A stretch of DNA of 9,456 bases from RQOF01 sp964394475 (lineage in GTDB: Bacteria; Calditrichota; Calditrichia; RBG-13-44-9): NCBI GenBank assembly GCA_964394475.1, contig CAYMXZ010000138.1:1-9456 (forward strand), given 5' to 3'. A program made the translations under genes and the position numbers. The notes under the pieces were generated by a model. That model saw only the letters and a list, made by a program, of their open reading frames with translations, did not search any database and was not told the DNA's origin. Positions 1-5,702 of the stretch are shown here, one piece after another; within the stretch, counting starts at the first letter, position 1; each line of letters opens with the position of its first letter.

Positions 1-48
1 CTCATAGGAGACTTGCACTCCCAAGTATCAGCGCCCTGCCGGGCGCAC
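1..48 (-). mobile_element. 5' end of a group II intron, probably class IIC (truncated by window edge)
   Basis: Read on the minus strand from base 48, the sequence begins GTGCGCCCGGCAGGGCGC, which contains the GUGYG consensus of group II intron 5' ends. It folds as a 6-bp stem (46-41 with 36-31) closed by a GGCA loop. A second short hairpin follows, GGAG (21-18) with CTCC (10-7), around a TGCAAGT loop. From memory, this layout closely follows the start of the Oceanobacillus iheyensis class IIC intron (GUGUGCCCGGCAUGGGUGC, then a GGGUGAGAGUCCC-like element). The position also fits: class IIC introns characteristically insert just downstream of Rho-independent terminator stems, and here the intron starts 8 bases after one, in the same orientation. 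Only the beginning of domain I is visible. The reverse-transcriptase ORF, if any, and domains V and VI would lie outside the window. Confidence 0.8.
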
Positions 49-56
49 ATAAAAAG

Positions 57-87
57 AAAAAAGCCATCTTTACCAGATGGCTTTTTT
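57..87. terminator. Strong Rho-independent terminator, nearly symmetric
   Basis: A 13-bp perfect stem (57-69 with 75-87) with a 5-base loop has core AAGCCATCT/AGATGGCTT. T-runs on both sides make it potentially bidirectional. On the minus strand it sits about 24 bases after the stop codon of the MglA-type GTPase gene and is followed by CTTTTTAT, so it closes the eight-gene signalling operon. The group II intron begins immediately after that T-rich tail and leaves the hairpin intact. Confidence 0.92.
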
Positions 88-110
88 TATGGCAATTCGG
101 CTATAAAGAC

Positions 111-695
111 CTATAATTGTTTCTGCACGTTCTGAATTACCAGATTGATAACTGCCTTCAGAGTATCAAAAACTCCGATTCCTTTTATAGCGACTCCTTC
201 GAAATAAGGGACATTGAAAAAATTTAATTTTTTCTGAAGTACAGCAATTGATTCCGCGTTCGGCAGATCGCGCTTGTTATACTGAACTACCCAGGGGAAG
301 GTCTCCAAAGAAAATCCTGACGCCAGAAGATTATTTTCCAGATCCAGAAGGGTTTCGATATTCCCTTCCATTCGATCGCGTTGCGAATCGGCCACAAAGA
401 CAATACCATCTACCCCATTCAAAATAATTTTTCGGCTGGAGGCATAATAAACCTGACCAGGGACGGTATACAGATTGAATTTGGGTTTTTTACCTTTAAT
501 TCTGCCTACCTCAATTTGCATAAAATCGAAGAAAATAGTTCGATCTTCTTTCGTTTTTAGGGTGACTAATTCTCCGGTGAGGGAAGGATCCAACTTAGAA
601 TGGATATATTCCAGATTGGTAGTCTTTCCACTCATACCCGGTCCATAATAAACAATTTTCAGATTAATTTCCTGTAGAGCCCAATTAATAAACAT
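111..695 (-). CDS. mglA: MglA-type Ras-like small GTPase
   Basis: This 194-residue protein has the usual length of MglA, the bacterial Ras-superfamily GTPase that sets cell polarity and drives gliding or twisting motility in Myxococcus, and that also appears in signalling operons. Visible motifs are: the P-loop GPGMSGKTT (18-26); a switch-I region with DRT (51-53), whose Arg52 matches the intrinsic arginine finger described in Thermus MglA; the MglA-specific switch-II TVPGQ (77-81) in place of Ras DxxG, with Gln81 likely catalytic; the guanine-specificity motif NKRD (140-143); and a G5-like VAIKG (168-172). All residues needed for GTP binding and hydrolysis appear present. The ATG at 695 is preceded by GAGG at suitable spacing and by an in-frame stop just upstream, which fixes the start. 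It is the last gene of the operon, 51 bases after the roadblock gene, its likely partner or GAP. The symbol denotes family; the cellular role is unknown. Confidence 0.93.
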   Translation of the reverse strand: MFINWALQEINLKIVYYGPGMSGKTTNLEYIHSKLDPSLTGELVTLKTKEDRTIFFDFMQIEVGRIKGKKPKFNLYTVPGQVYYASSRKIILNGVDGIVFVADSQRDRMEGNIETLLDLENNLLASGFSLETFPWVVQYNKRDLPNAESIAVLQKKLNFFNVPYFEGVAIKGIGVFDTLKAVINLVIQNVQKQL

Positions 696-746
696 GCCGC
701 ATCCTCATCTGTTTGATTTTACCTTTACACCTATCGTTGGCATCTT

Positions 747-1256
747 TCATTTAAAAGAATCATCCAGCATATCGCCCAACATACTGGAAAAATCCTTATC
801 AATAATTTTACTGGCATCTTCTCCTTTTTCACTTTCTTCAAAAATCTCAAGCAGACTATGGATGGCCTTTTTGGTGTAGATTCTTACCAAACCCAGAGTT
901 ACACTGACATCAAAAACCACCACCAGGAAAAAATTATCCCCGATATTTGAAAGATAGACATTTCGTTTTTCTCCTTCATGGAACAGCAATTTAAATTTCG
1001 CATCTTCCCCCACTAATTTCGCCATTTCGGAAGTCGCCGCAAAATCACTGGCCGCCAGGGCACTGAGGATGGCGGTGTTAATATCTTCAGTGTTACCCCG
1101 TTGCGTAATTAACTGTCCACTGATATCAGCCAGCAAAATAGTCGATGCTTTGGTTTTTGCCGCCAATTCGGATAAAACTTTGGTGATTTCATCGAATTGT
1201 CGGGCGGTGAGAATAACTTGGCGACTGCCGTCTTTTAGTTTTTTAACCTGAACCAT
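747..1256 (-). CDS. Roadblock/LC7-domain protein (MglB-like regulator)
   Basis: This 169-residue soluble protein has a roadblock/LC7 domain at about residues 21-130. The pattern is typical: a first helix (FDEITKVLSELAAKTKASTI), the strand pair LLADISGQLI, a central helix over ALAASDFAATSEMAKLVG, and paired strands ending in FLVVVFDVSVTLGLVRIYTKK. Roadblock proteins dimerise and act on MglA-family GTPases as GAPs or scaffolds. MglB is the classic case and CvnB of Streptomyces conservons another. The acidic C-terminal tail (about 138-169) lies outside the domain and could be a docking segment. The start ATG follows AAGGAG at 7-base spacing, the best ribosome site in the window, so high expression relative to neighbours is plausible. 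Its position directly before the GTPase gene makes it the most likely cognate regulator. GAP activity is inferred. Confidence 0.88.
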   Translation of the reverse strand: MVQVKKLKDGSRQVILTARQFDEITKVLSELAAKTKASTILLADISGQLITQRGNTEDINTAILSALAASDFAATSEMAKLVGEDAKFKLLFHEGEKRNVYLSNIGDNFFLVVVFDVSVTLGLVRIYTKKAIHSLLEIFEESEKGEDASKIIDKDFSSMLGDMLDDSFK

Positions 1257-1263
1257 TCGCTCG

Positions 1264-1269
1264 CTCCTT
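1264..1269 (-). promoter_or_regulatory. Strong Shine-Dalgarno of the roadblock gene
   Basis: AAGGAG lies 7 bases before the ATG at 1256. It is the closest match to the consensus ribosome site in the operon, where most other genes have weak sites. It supports the chosen start and suggests that the roadblock protein is made in excess over its neighbours. Confidence 0.75.
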
Positions 1270-1284
1270 AACTTAATAAATTAA

Positions 1285-2040
1285 TTATCGATTTTTTAAT
1301 CGTTCAATAGAAGATTTCAGGCTTTCCCGCATCCGTTCAATGGCTTCAGCTAAAATGCCAATTTCATTTTTCACCGGCACTCGCACGGGTTTATTGAAAT
1401 CTCCCATACTAATCCTATGCGCCATCTCTGTGAGATGGGCAATTGGCCTACTAAATTGTAATGTAATAATAAAAATCGTCAGAGTGATAGCTAAAAAAGT
1501 TCCGATTAAAAAAACAATACTCAAGTAAGTTATGGTTTCTTTGATCTTATTATCTACAAATGACTTTTTCATTCCCACCCGCACATAACCGAGTAGACCT
1601 TCTTTCACTGCCTGTTTAATATCATAAATCTGGGCATTAGCTGAAGTAAGAGCAATAAGGTTAACTTCGTATTCATTTCCCTCCCCAAAGTGAGTATTGG
1701 AATGACCGGTTATTATCTCTTCAGGAACATCACCATTATAGGTATCCGTCCTTATTTTCCCACTATAATCTTCTATTAAGATATATTCAATATTCGAGTA
1801 TTGTTTATACTTCTCCACCAACGATTTTAATTCAACATAATCTTCTTCGATGATTTTCTCCGCCGATATCTCCGCAATATTCGCAGCCAATAAACGGCCT
1901 TGCTCAATGAGAGATTCGGTCAACGTTCGGTTAACATATTGGTAAGCAGTGTATAAGATTATTCCGCAGAAGATGAGGGTTCCTACCAGAATAAAGATAG
2001 CGATGCGTAAGCGTAAACTGAAATAAGCAAACTTTTTCAT
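1285..2040 (-). CDS. Membrane Cache-like sensor with HAMP domain and no output domain
   Basis: This 251-residue protein has the front half of a chemoreceptor or sensor kinase and nothing after it. A hydrophobic segment at about 12-32 is the first membrane helix. Residues 33-168 form an extracytoplasmic domain resembling single-Cache sensors (helix LIEQGRLLAANIAE, then a YILIEDYSGKI strand pair). A second membrane helix lies at about 169-194. A HAMP domain follows at 195-248, with the conserved Pro199 and the Glu226 of the second amphipathic helix (NEIGILAEAIERM). The protein ends about three residues after HAMP; no kinase, methyl-accepting or cyclase domain follows. Its ATG overlaps the stop of the upstream winged-helix gene (ATGA), implying coupled translation. 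The likely role is to pass an external signal by HAMP motion to a partner protein, possibly the winged-helix, roadblock or GTPase products. The ligand is unknown. Confidence 0.87.
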   Translation of the reverse strand: MKKFAYFSLRLRIAIFILVGTLIFCGIILYTAYQYVNRTLTESLIEQGRLLAANIAEISAEKIIEEDYVELKSLVEKYKQYSNIEYILIEDYSGKIRTDTYNGDVPEEIITGHSNTHFGEGNEYEVNLIALTSANAQIYDIKQAVKEGLLGYVRVGMKKSFVDNKIKETITYLSIVFLIGTFLAITLTIFIITLQFSRPIAHLTEMAHRISMGDFNKPVRVPVKNEIGILAEAIERMRESLKSSIERLKNR

Positions 2041-2519
2041 TTGAATAGATACTTTCTTATTTTCGGATAAATATTTCTTTGAAATTCAATCTGTTTTACT
2101 GGATCATCGATTTGAATGGCCAGTAATTCAATCAAAATCGGGAGATTACGAATCGGAAAATTCTCACGATTCGAATGCATCATTTCCAGAACATCATCCA
2201 AAATGATACTGGCTACCGGTCCCAATAGCAGCGTCATCTCATGGCTTAAAATTTTGAAAAACTCTGGTGAAACTAATGAGTCTTCCCCGCCACGAGTAAC
2301 CAGGGTGACTAAATTCTGCATGGACAATTTTCGAAAAATATCCTCAACTTCCGTTTGGCTCAGCGCCAAATTATCGGCAATTTGACCAACTGTTTTTTGC
2401 CCATCCAGCTGTGATATTACCGCCCACTCCAGATGCAGTAAATCTGCTTCCTCGGGTGAACGTTCATGGTTCAACATAAATATCATATTATTATCTATTT
2501 TTTCAACTAGCTCAGGCAC
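2037..2519 (-). CDS. Winged-helix / DUF8082-like signalling adaptor
   Basis: This 160-residue soluble protein has two parts. Residues about 28-78 look like a winged-helix fold (EWAVISQLDGQKTVGQIA, then LSQTEVEDIFRKLSMQNLV), the kind often used for protein contacts or DNA binding. Residues about 91-157 (EMTLLLGPVASIILDDV ... LPILIELLAIQIDDP) resemble the small helical domain known to me as DUF8082, found at the C-terminus of bacterial kinases and MglA/roadblock operon proteins; this assignment is from memory of the pattern. The start is GTG, chosen because AAAGGA lies 8 bases upstream and the N-terminus then matches relatives; the first internal Met is residue 12. Its stop overlaps the start of the HAMP gene by 4 bases, so the two are probably made in matched amounts and may bind each other. 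In Streptomyces conservons the comparable member is the winged-helix DUF742 protein CvnC. The biochemical function is unknown. Confidence 0.72.
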   Translation of the reverse strand: MPELVEKIDNNMIFMLNHERSPEEADLLHLEWAVISQLDGQKTVGQIADNLALSQTEVEDIFRKLSMQNLVTLVTRGGEDSLVSPEFFKILSHEMTLLLGPVASIILDDVLEMMHSNRENFPIRNLPILIELLAIQIDDPVKQIEFQRNIYPKIRKYLFK

Positions 2520-2527
2520 TGTTGCTT

Positions 2528-2533
2528 TCCTTT
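2528..2533 (-). promoter_or_regulatory. Shine-Dalgarno deciding a GTG start
   Basis: AAAGGA lies 8 bases upstream of the GTG at 2519, and no comparable site precedes the ATG codons for Met12 or Met15. It supports GTG as the start of the winged-helix/DUF8082-like gene. Confidence 0.6.
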
Positions 2534-2607
2534 CAACTCACTCTTCTAAATATTGATATTATCGGAAGTTATCTCTGCAGTTTAAGCCCCAATCGAAAAA
2601 GATGATA

Positions 2608-3054
2608 TTAAATCCCTATTTTTTTAAGCAGTTCCTTTTCCGATTCATCCAGATATTTTTTATCAAAAAAGTTAAGACGTTTTTCGCGAGCTTTCTTCAA
2701 CAGCTTCTGTACATTGCGTGAACCGAGCATCTCGCTAATATTCACATTAATAATTAACCGGATCAGGGAAATATCGGCCGGCAATTTGGTCAGAATAATA
2801 AACAATAAATCCGGTAAAATCAACGCATAGATCTGACCGTTATCGTGAGAAATTAAAACTTCTTTAAAATTTTTACCTGTGGCGTGTAAAATAGAAAAAA
2901 TTTGAAAATAATGCAGGCTAATTTCATTAAGTTTCTGAAGATGGGAATCAAATACCGTCCAGGAATCAAGCAGGGTGTTGTTGACTCCATACACTGCAAT
3001 CGCCTGCATATTACGAACCTTAGTGAGATCTTGTAAAAACTCATTAATTATCAT
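2608..3054 (-). CDS. Divergent roadblock/LC7-like protein
   Basis: This 148-residue soluble protein has a degenerate roadblock/longin-type fold at about residues 3-106. The order is an N-terminal helix (FLQDLTKVRNMQAIAV), the strand pair AVYGVNNTLLDSW, a middle helix, then the strands KEVLISHDNGQIYALILP and LLFIILTKLPADISLIRLIIN, matching the late strand pattern of MglB-like proteins. The basic C-terminal stretch (about 116-148, many Lys/Arg/Glu) has no clear domain. The ATG at 3054 is the first possible start, three bases after an in-frame TAA, but only a distant GGGAAA precedes it, so translation is probably weak or coupled. Gaps of 82 and 88 AT-rich bases on either side are the longest inside the operon. 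It could be a pseudo-roadblock scaffold forming heterodimers with the other roadblock proteins. Function is inferred from fold resemblance only. Confidence 0.66.
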   Translation of the reverse strand: MIINEFLQDLTKVRNMQAIAVYGVNNTLLDSWTVFDSHLQKLNEISLHYFQIFSILHATGKNFKEVLISHDNGQIYALILPDLLFIILTKLPADISLIRLIINVNISEMLGSRNVQKLLKKAREKRLNFFDKKYLDESEKELLKKIGI

Positions 3055-3136
3055 AGGTTAGACAGAAGTTTCCCTTTTGTGAACATATTGATTGAAAAAA
3101 TAATCTTTATATAAAAGAATTTTAAAACAAATATCA

Positions 3137-3784
3137 TTATTCAATTCCACGCAATGTTTTAAGTACATGTCTGATAAATTCTTCCGTCATAATGTTTAAG
3201 TCGGTCTTTATAGCCAGTAAGGTTGATCTAAACTCAAGAATAAAAAGATAACTATCATCGCTCCTGAAGGAGATATATCTGAAATTTTCATTGAAAAAAT
3301 AAGTGAGTATTTTTTTTGCTTTAAACCATATAAAGGCAATCACTCCGGAGTCAAGTGGCTCGTGTTCCTTGCCTTCCAATAATTTGCCTTTCAGATCTAA
3401 AACCTGTAAACTTTTAATGCTTTTCTGAGCAGATAAAACGCTGAAGATTTTTTTAGGTAAAGAGGTCGATTGCTGACTTTTTTCATCTAATTCTCTCAAA
3501 CTATCGAGCACCACTGAATTCCAGGGCCGTTTAATGGTATGGGCTGGAGATTGAATTCCCGCTTCTACTTTAAACTGGCCGTCAGTAAGCGCGAGCATCT
3601 CATACACCGCTCTTTCTCCCATGTAAGGGCTAAACTCCGCATGAACAATCTGCCCATCTGCAAAATAAAGGTAACCTGTCCCTTCGTGAGAAGTAACCGT
3701 TACTTTTGCCACATTTCTTTCCATACAATTCAACTGGATGATATTGGCTAAACGCAAATCTTTTAGATTTCCAACCAGTACCAT
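3137..3784 (-). CDS. PATAN (DUF4388) domain fused to a roadblock-like domain
   Basis: This 215-residue protein opens with a PATAN/DUF4388 domain at about residues 3-100. Signature elements are the start LVGNLKDLRLANIIQLNC, the GYLYFADGQIVHAEF strand pair, YEMLALTDGQFKVEAG, and the closing helix LDSLRELDE. PATAN domains occur in cyanobacterial PatA and in many receiver-linked proteins, where they work as protein-interaction modules. After a short linker, residues about 112-213 have the length and alternation of a roadblock/longin-like domain (helix IFSVLSAQKSIKSLQVL, strands LDLKGKLLEG and DDSYLFILEFRSTLLAI, final helix EEFIRHVLKTLRGIE). It starts 4 bases after the receiver gene, where PATAN proteins are often found, so it is the best candidate for the receiver's target. 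No strong ribosome site is seen and translational coupling is likely. The C-terminal assignment is less certain than the N-terminal one. Confidence 0.76.
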   Translation of the reverse strand: MVLVGNLKDLRLANIIQLNCMERNVAKVTVTSHEGTGYLYFADGQIVHAEFSPYMGERAVYEMLALTDGQFKVEAGIQSPAHTIKRPWNSVVLDSLRELDEKSQQSTSLPKKIFSVLSAQKSIKSLQVLDLKGKLLEGKEHEPLDSGVIAFIWFKAKKILTYFFNENFRYISFRSDDSYLFILEFRSTLLAIKTDLNIMTEEFIRHVLKTLRGIE

Positions 3785-3788
3785 AAGT

Positions 3789-4160
3789 TTAACTCAAAAG
3801 TTTTAGCACTAAATCTCGAATTTCATAAAGGTCAAATGGTTTTTCGATATAACTTTCTGCACCCCGGTTATAGGCTTGTTCTTTTCGCTCGTCGGAGCCG
3901 TAGGCGGTAATGACAATCACCTTGGTCTGAGGTTCGCGGGCTTTGATCATAGAGAGCAAATCGAGACCGTTTATTCCCGGCATGGCAATATCGGTAATCA
4001 CAATATCAAAATGATTCTTCTCAATTTTTTCGAGCGCTTCTTCTCCACTGGAAGCGGTGAGCACTTCACACTCCAATGGGATATTAATAAATATTTGATA
4101 AAGGCTAAAAGTCAGGGCTTCTTCATCATCAACAATTAGAAGTTTTTTAGGGTTGCTCAT
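3789..4160 (-). CDS. Stand-alone response-regulator receiver (CheY/Spo0F-like)
   Basis: This 123-residue single receiver domain carries the complete active site: acidic pair Asp11-Asp12, phospho-acceptor Asp57 in VITDIAMPG, Thr85 in VITAYG, and Lys107 in EKPF. There is no DNA-binding or enzymatic output domain, so it must act through protein contact or as a phosphorelay intermediate. It lies 20 bases after the soluble histidine kinase gene, its likely phosphodonor, and 4 bases before the PATAN-roadblock gene, its likely target. A GGAGAA site sits 5 bases before the ATG. The sequence around the acceptor aspartate is like the receivers of NtrC-type regulators, consistent with pairing to an NtrB-like kinase. 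The assignment to the receiver family is secure; the partners are inferred from position. Confidence 0.95.
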   Translation of the reverse strand: MSNPKKLLIVDDEEALTFSLYQIFINIPLECEVLTASSGEEALEKIEKNHFDIVITDIAMPGINGLDLLSMIKAREPQTKVIVITAYGSDERKEQAYNRGAESYIEKPFDLYEIRDLVLKLLS

Positions 4161-4180
4161 CTTTCTTCTCCGGAATAAAA

Positions 4181-5440
4181 CTATTTCAGATGGTGAATGA
4201 AAGCCGGTAGCGCCAGAGTGATTTTTGTGCCCTGCCCTACCTTACTCTCCAGATCCAGATTTCCACTGTTTTCACTTATTAATCGACTACAAATGGGAAG
4301 ACCTAATCCTAAGCCATGCCCTTTGGTAGTAAAAAAAGGATTAAATATTTTTTCCAGATTCTGTTCAGGAATTCCACAACCAGTATCGCTGATCTCCACA
4401 TAAACATAGCAAAGCTTATTATTGTTCATCTCAAGATTGTTCATTGAGGAATTCATCAGATTGATATTTTTACTGTAGGTTTTAATAGAAAGTCGCCCAC
4501 CTTCAGGCATCGCATCGATGGCATTTAGAAAAAGGTTAATTAAAACCTGTTCGATTTGGGTATCATCCACATAGACCTGGGAAATATCATTGGCAAAATC
4601 CGTGATAAATTCAATATTTTTTTTCCTGAGCTGGGGAGCCAGCAGCAAATACACTCCATCGATGATTAACTCGATGTCATGGAATTTGAGATTGGGTTTT
4701 CCCGGTTTGGCAAATTTGAAAAATTCTTTGAGAAGCTTGTTGGCTTTATCTACCTCACGTATAATTCGCTCAATGATTTGCACTTGAAAGGGATCATGGT
4801 GATTATTTTCCTGCAACAGCTGCGCGGCGGCCCGGATACCCGCCAGAGGATTTCGAATCTCATGAGCAATCCCTGCCGATAATTCACCCAGTAAAGCCAA
4901 TTTCTCCATTCTCTCAATCTGCCCCTTTAAGTGGCGAATTTCCGTTAAATCCCGAAAAAGCAGAATGATACCCTCAAAGTTATTATTCTCATCATGAAGT
5001 TGCGAAGAGTTTAATCCAACCACAATGACTGATCCATCTTTAAGCAGAAAATTAACTTCTTTATCATTCAACCGCTTATTTGGTAGAAAGACCGCTCGCA
5101 AGCATTTTTGGGATTCTTCATCAGCGGCAAACAAGTCTTTTATATTTTTACCTAATAACTCCTGGCGGTTATAATTCAACATTTTTGCTGCGGCCTGGTT
5201 CACAAAAGTTATTTCTCCATGTAAATCTGAGGCAATTAATCCACTGTTGAGATTCTGGATCAGGCTTTTATAAAAATTATAGACTTTATTCAAAAGATGG
5301 GAAGAATAACCATCATAAAAGTTCTTTGGAGGAGGAATATTCGTAGAAGATTCTTTTACAGGCGATCCATTACCAAAACCTGAAAATTTCGTGTTCAGCA
5401 GAGAAAATAGCTGTTTTTGTTTAGATATTTTGGAACCCAT
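4181..5440 (-). CDS. Soluble PAS-domain sensor histidine kinase (NtrB-like)
   Basis: This 419-residue cytoplasmic kinase has no membrane segments. In order: a variable N-terminus (1-50), a PAS domain at about 54-168 (GLIASDLHGEITFVNQAAAK, ending LLFRDLTEIRHL), a HisKA dimerisation helix with phospho-acceptor His193 in AGIAHEIRNPLAG, and an HATPase_c domain at about 252-415. The ATP-site boxes are N (INLFLNAIDAM, 301-311), G1 (DTGCGIP, 352-358), F (IFNPFFTTKG) and G2 (GHGLGLGLP, 374-382). All catalytic elements are present. Between the G1-preceding strands it has an Asn/Met-rich insert (about 325-342) encoded partly by a 15-base tandem repeat. The first operon gene, it lies 20 bases before the receiver gene, with a candidate promoter 30-58 bases upstream. 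The ribosome site is weak (AAGAAG). The PAS ligand cannot be told from sequence. Confidence 0.95.
   Translation of the reverse strand: MGSKISKQKQLFSLLNTKFSGFGNGSPVKESSTNIPPPKNFYDGYSSHLLNKVYNFYKSLIQNLNSGLIASDLHGEITFVNQAAAKMLNYNRQELLGKNIKDLFAADEESQKCLRAVFLPNKRLNDKEVNFLLKDGSVIVVGLNSSQLHDENNNFEGIILLFRDLTEIRHLKGQIERMEKLALLGELSAGIAHEIRNPLAGIRAAAQLLQENNHHDPFQVQIIERIIREVDKANKLLKEFFKFAKPGKPNLKFHDIELIIDGVYLLLAPQLRKKNIEFITDFANDISQVYVDDTQIEQVLINLFLNAIDAMPEGGRLSIKTYSKNINLMNSSMNNLEMNNNKLCYVYVEISDTGCGIPEQNLEKIFNPFFTTKGHGLGLGLPICSRLISENSGNLDLESKVGQGTKITLALPAFIHHLK
4421..4450 (-). repeat. 15-base tandem duplication inside the histidine kinase gene
   Basis: ATTGTTCAT occurs at 4421-4429 and again at 4436-4444, exactly 15 bases apart, so it keeps the reading frame. 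It encodes the repeated peptide MNNLEMNN (333-340) within a low-complexity Asn/Met insert just before the G1 box of the ATPase domain. This looks like a local slippage or duplication event in a surface loop. Confidence 0.7.
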
Positions 5441-5469
5441 CTAGCGCTTCTTTAAATATATTGGTTTAA

Positions 5470-5498
5470 AATATAAAAAAATAACAGTTTAAAGTCTA
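5470..5498 (-). promoter_or_regulatory. Candidate sigma70-type promoter of the signalling operon
   Basis: On the minus strand, TAGACT (5498-5493) and TATATT (5475-5470) are separated by exactly 17 bases. A start near 5463 would give a leader of about 23 bases before the histidine kinase ATG. The -35 box is a moderate match and the region is AT-rich, so chance matches are likely; sigma-factor preference of this organism is unknown. Confidence 0.45.
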
Positions 5499-5702
5499 CC
5501 GCTTTTTCTCGTAGATCACAAGTAAATTAAAAATCTATTCTTTTTTAATTTCCTTAATTAACAGCTATGAAAAAATTAGCCTATTCATCACTTTTAGAAG
5601 AAAAATCACTTTCTCCGTTTACAGTTCCCATCCATAAGAAATCTCATAAAGTGTATCGTACTGAGGCATCTATCGACCATTGAAAAATGAAGGTCTATTT
5701 TA

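Noticed and set aside
1..50. Minus-strand reading frame starting ATG at 50 (MCARQGADTWECKSPM), or a 5S rRNA fragment because of GATACTTGGGAG-like sequence
   Set aside because: There is no ribosome site, and the sequence follows the group II intron start in order and structure. The upstream half of a 5S gene is absent and replaced by the terminator.
2558..2563. GATAAT on the minus strand as the -10 of an internal promoter before the winged-helix gene
   Set aside because: No acceptable -35 box at 16-18 bases upstream.
3876..4139. Plus-strand 87-residue frame antisense to the receiver gene
   Set aside because: The receiver on the other strand has every active-site residue; the antisense frame has no family resemblance.
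5567..5683. Plus-strand 38-codon frame starting MKKLAYSSLLEEKS in the gap between the GT9 pair and the kinase operon
   Set aside because: No ribosome site or recognisable product, and it runs against both flanking units. A frame of this length is expected by chance. The rest of the 262-base gap holds only the candidate kinase promoter.
5677..5697. GACC/GGTC inverted repeat as a terminator for the GT9 genes
   Set aside because: The stem is only four clean pairs with mismatches inside, and no T-run follows on the minus strand. Read-through from the GT9 genes into the signalling operon remains possible.
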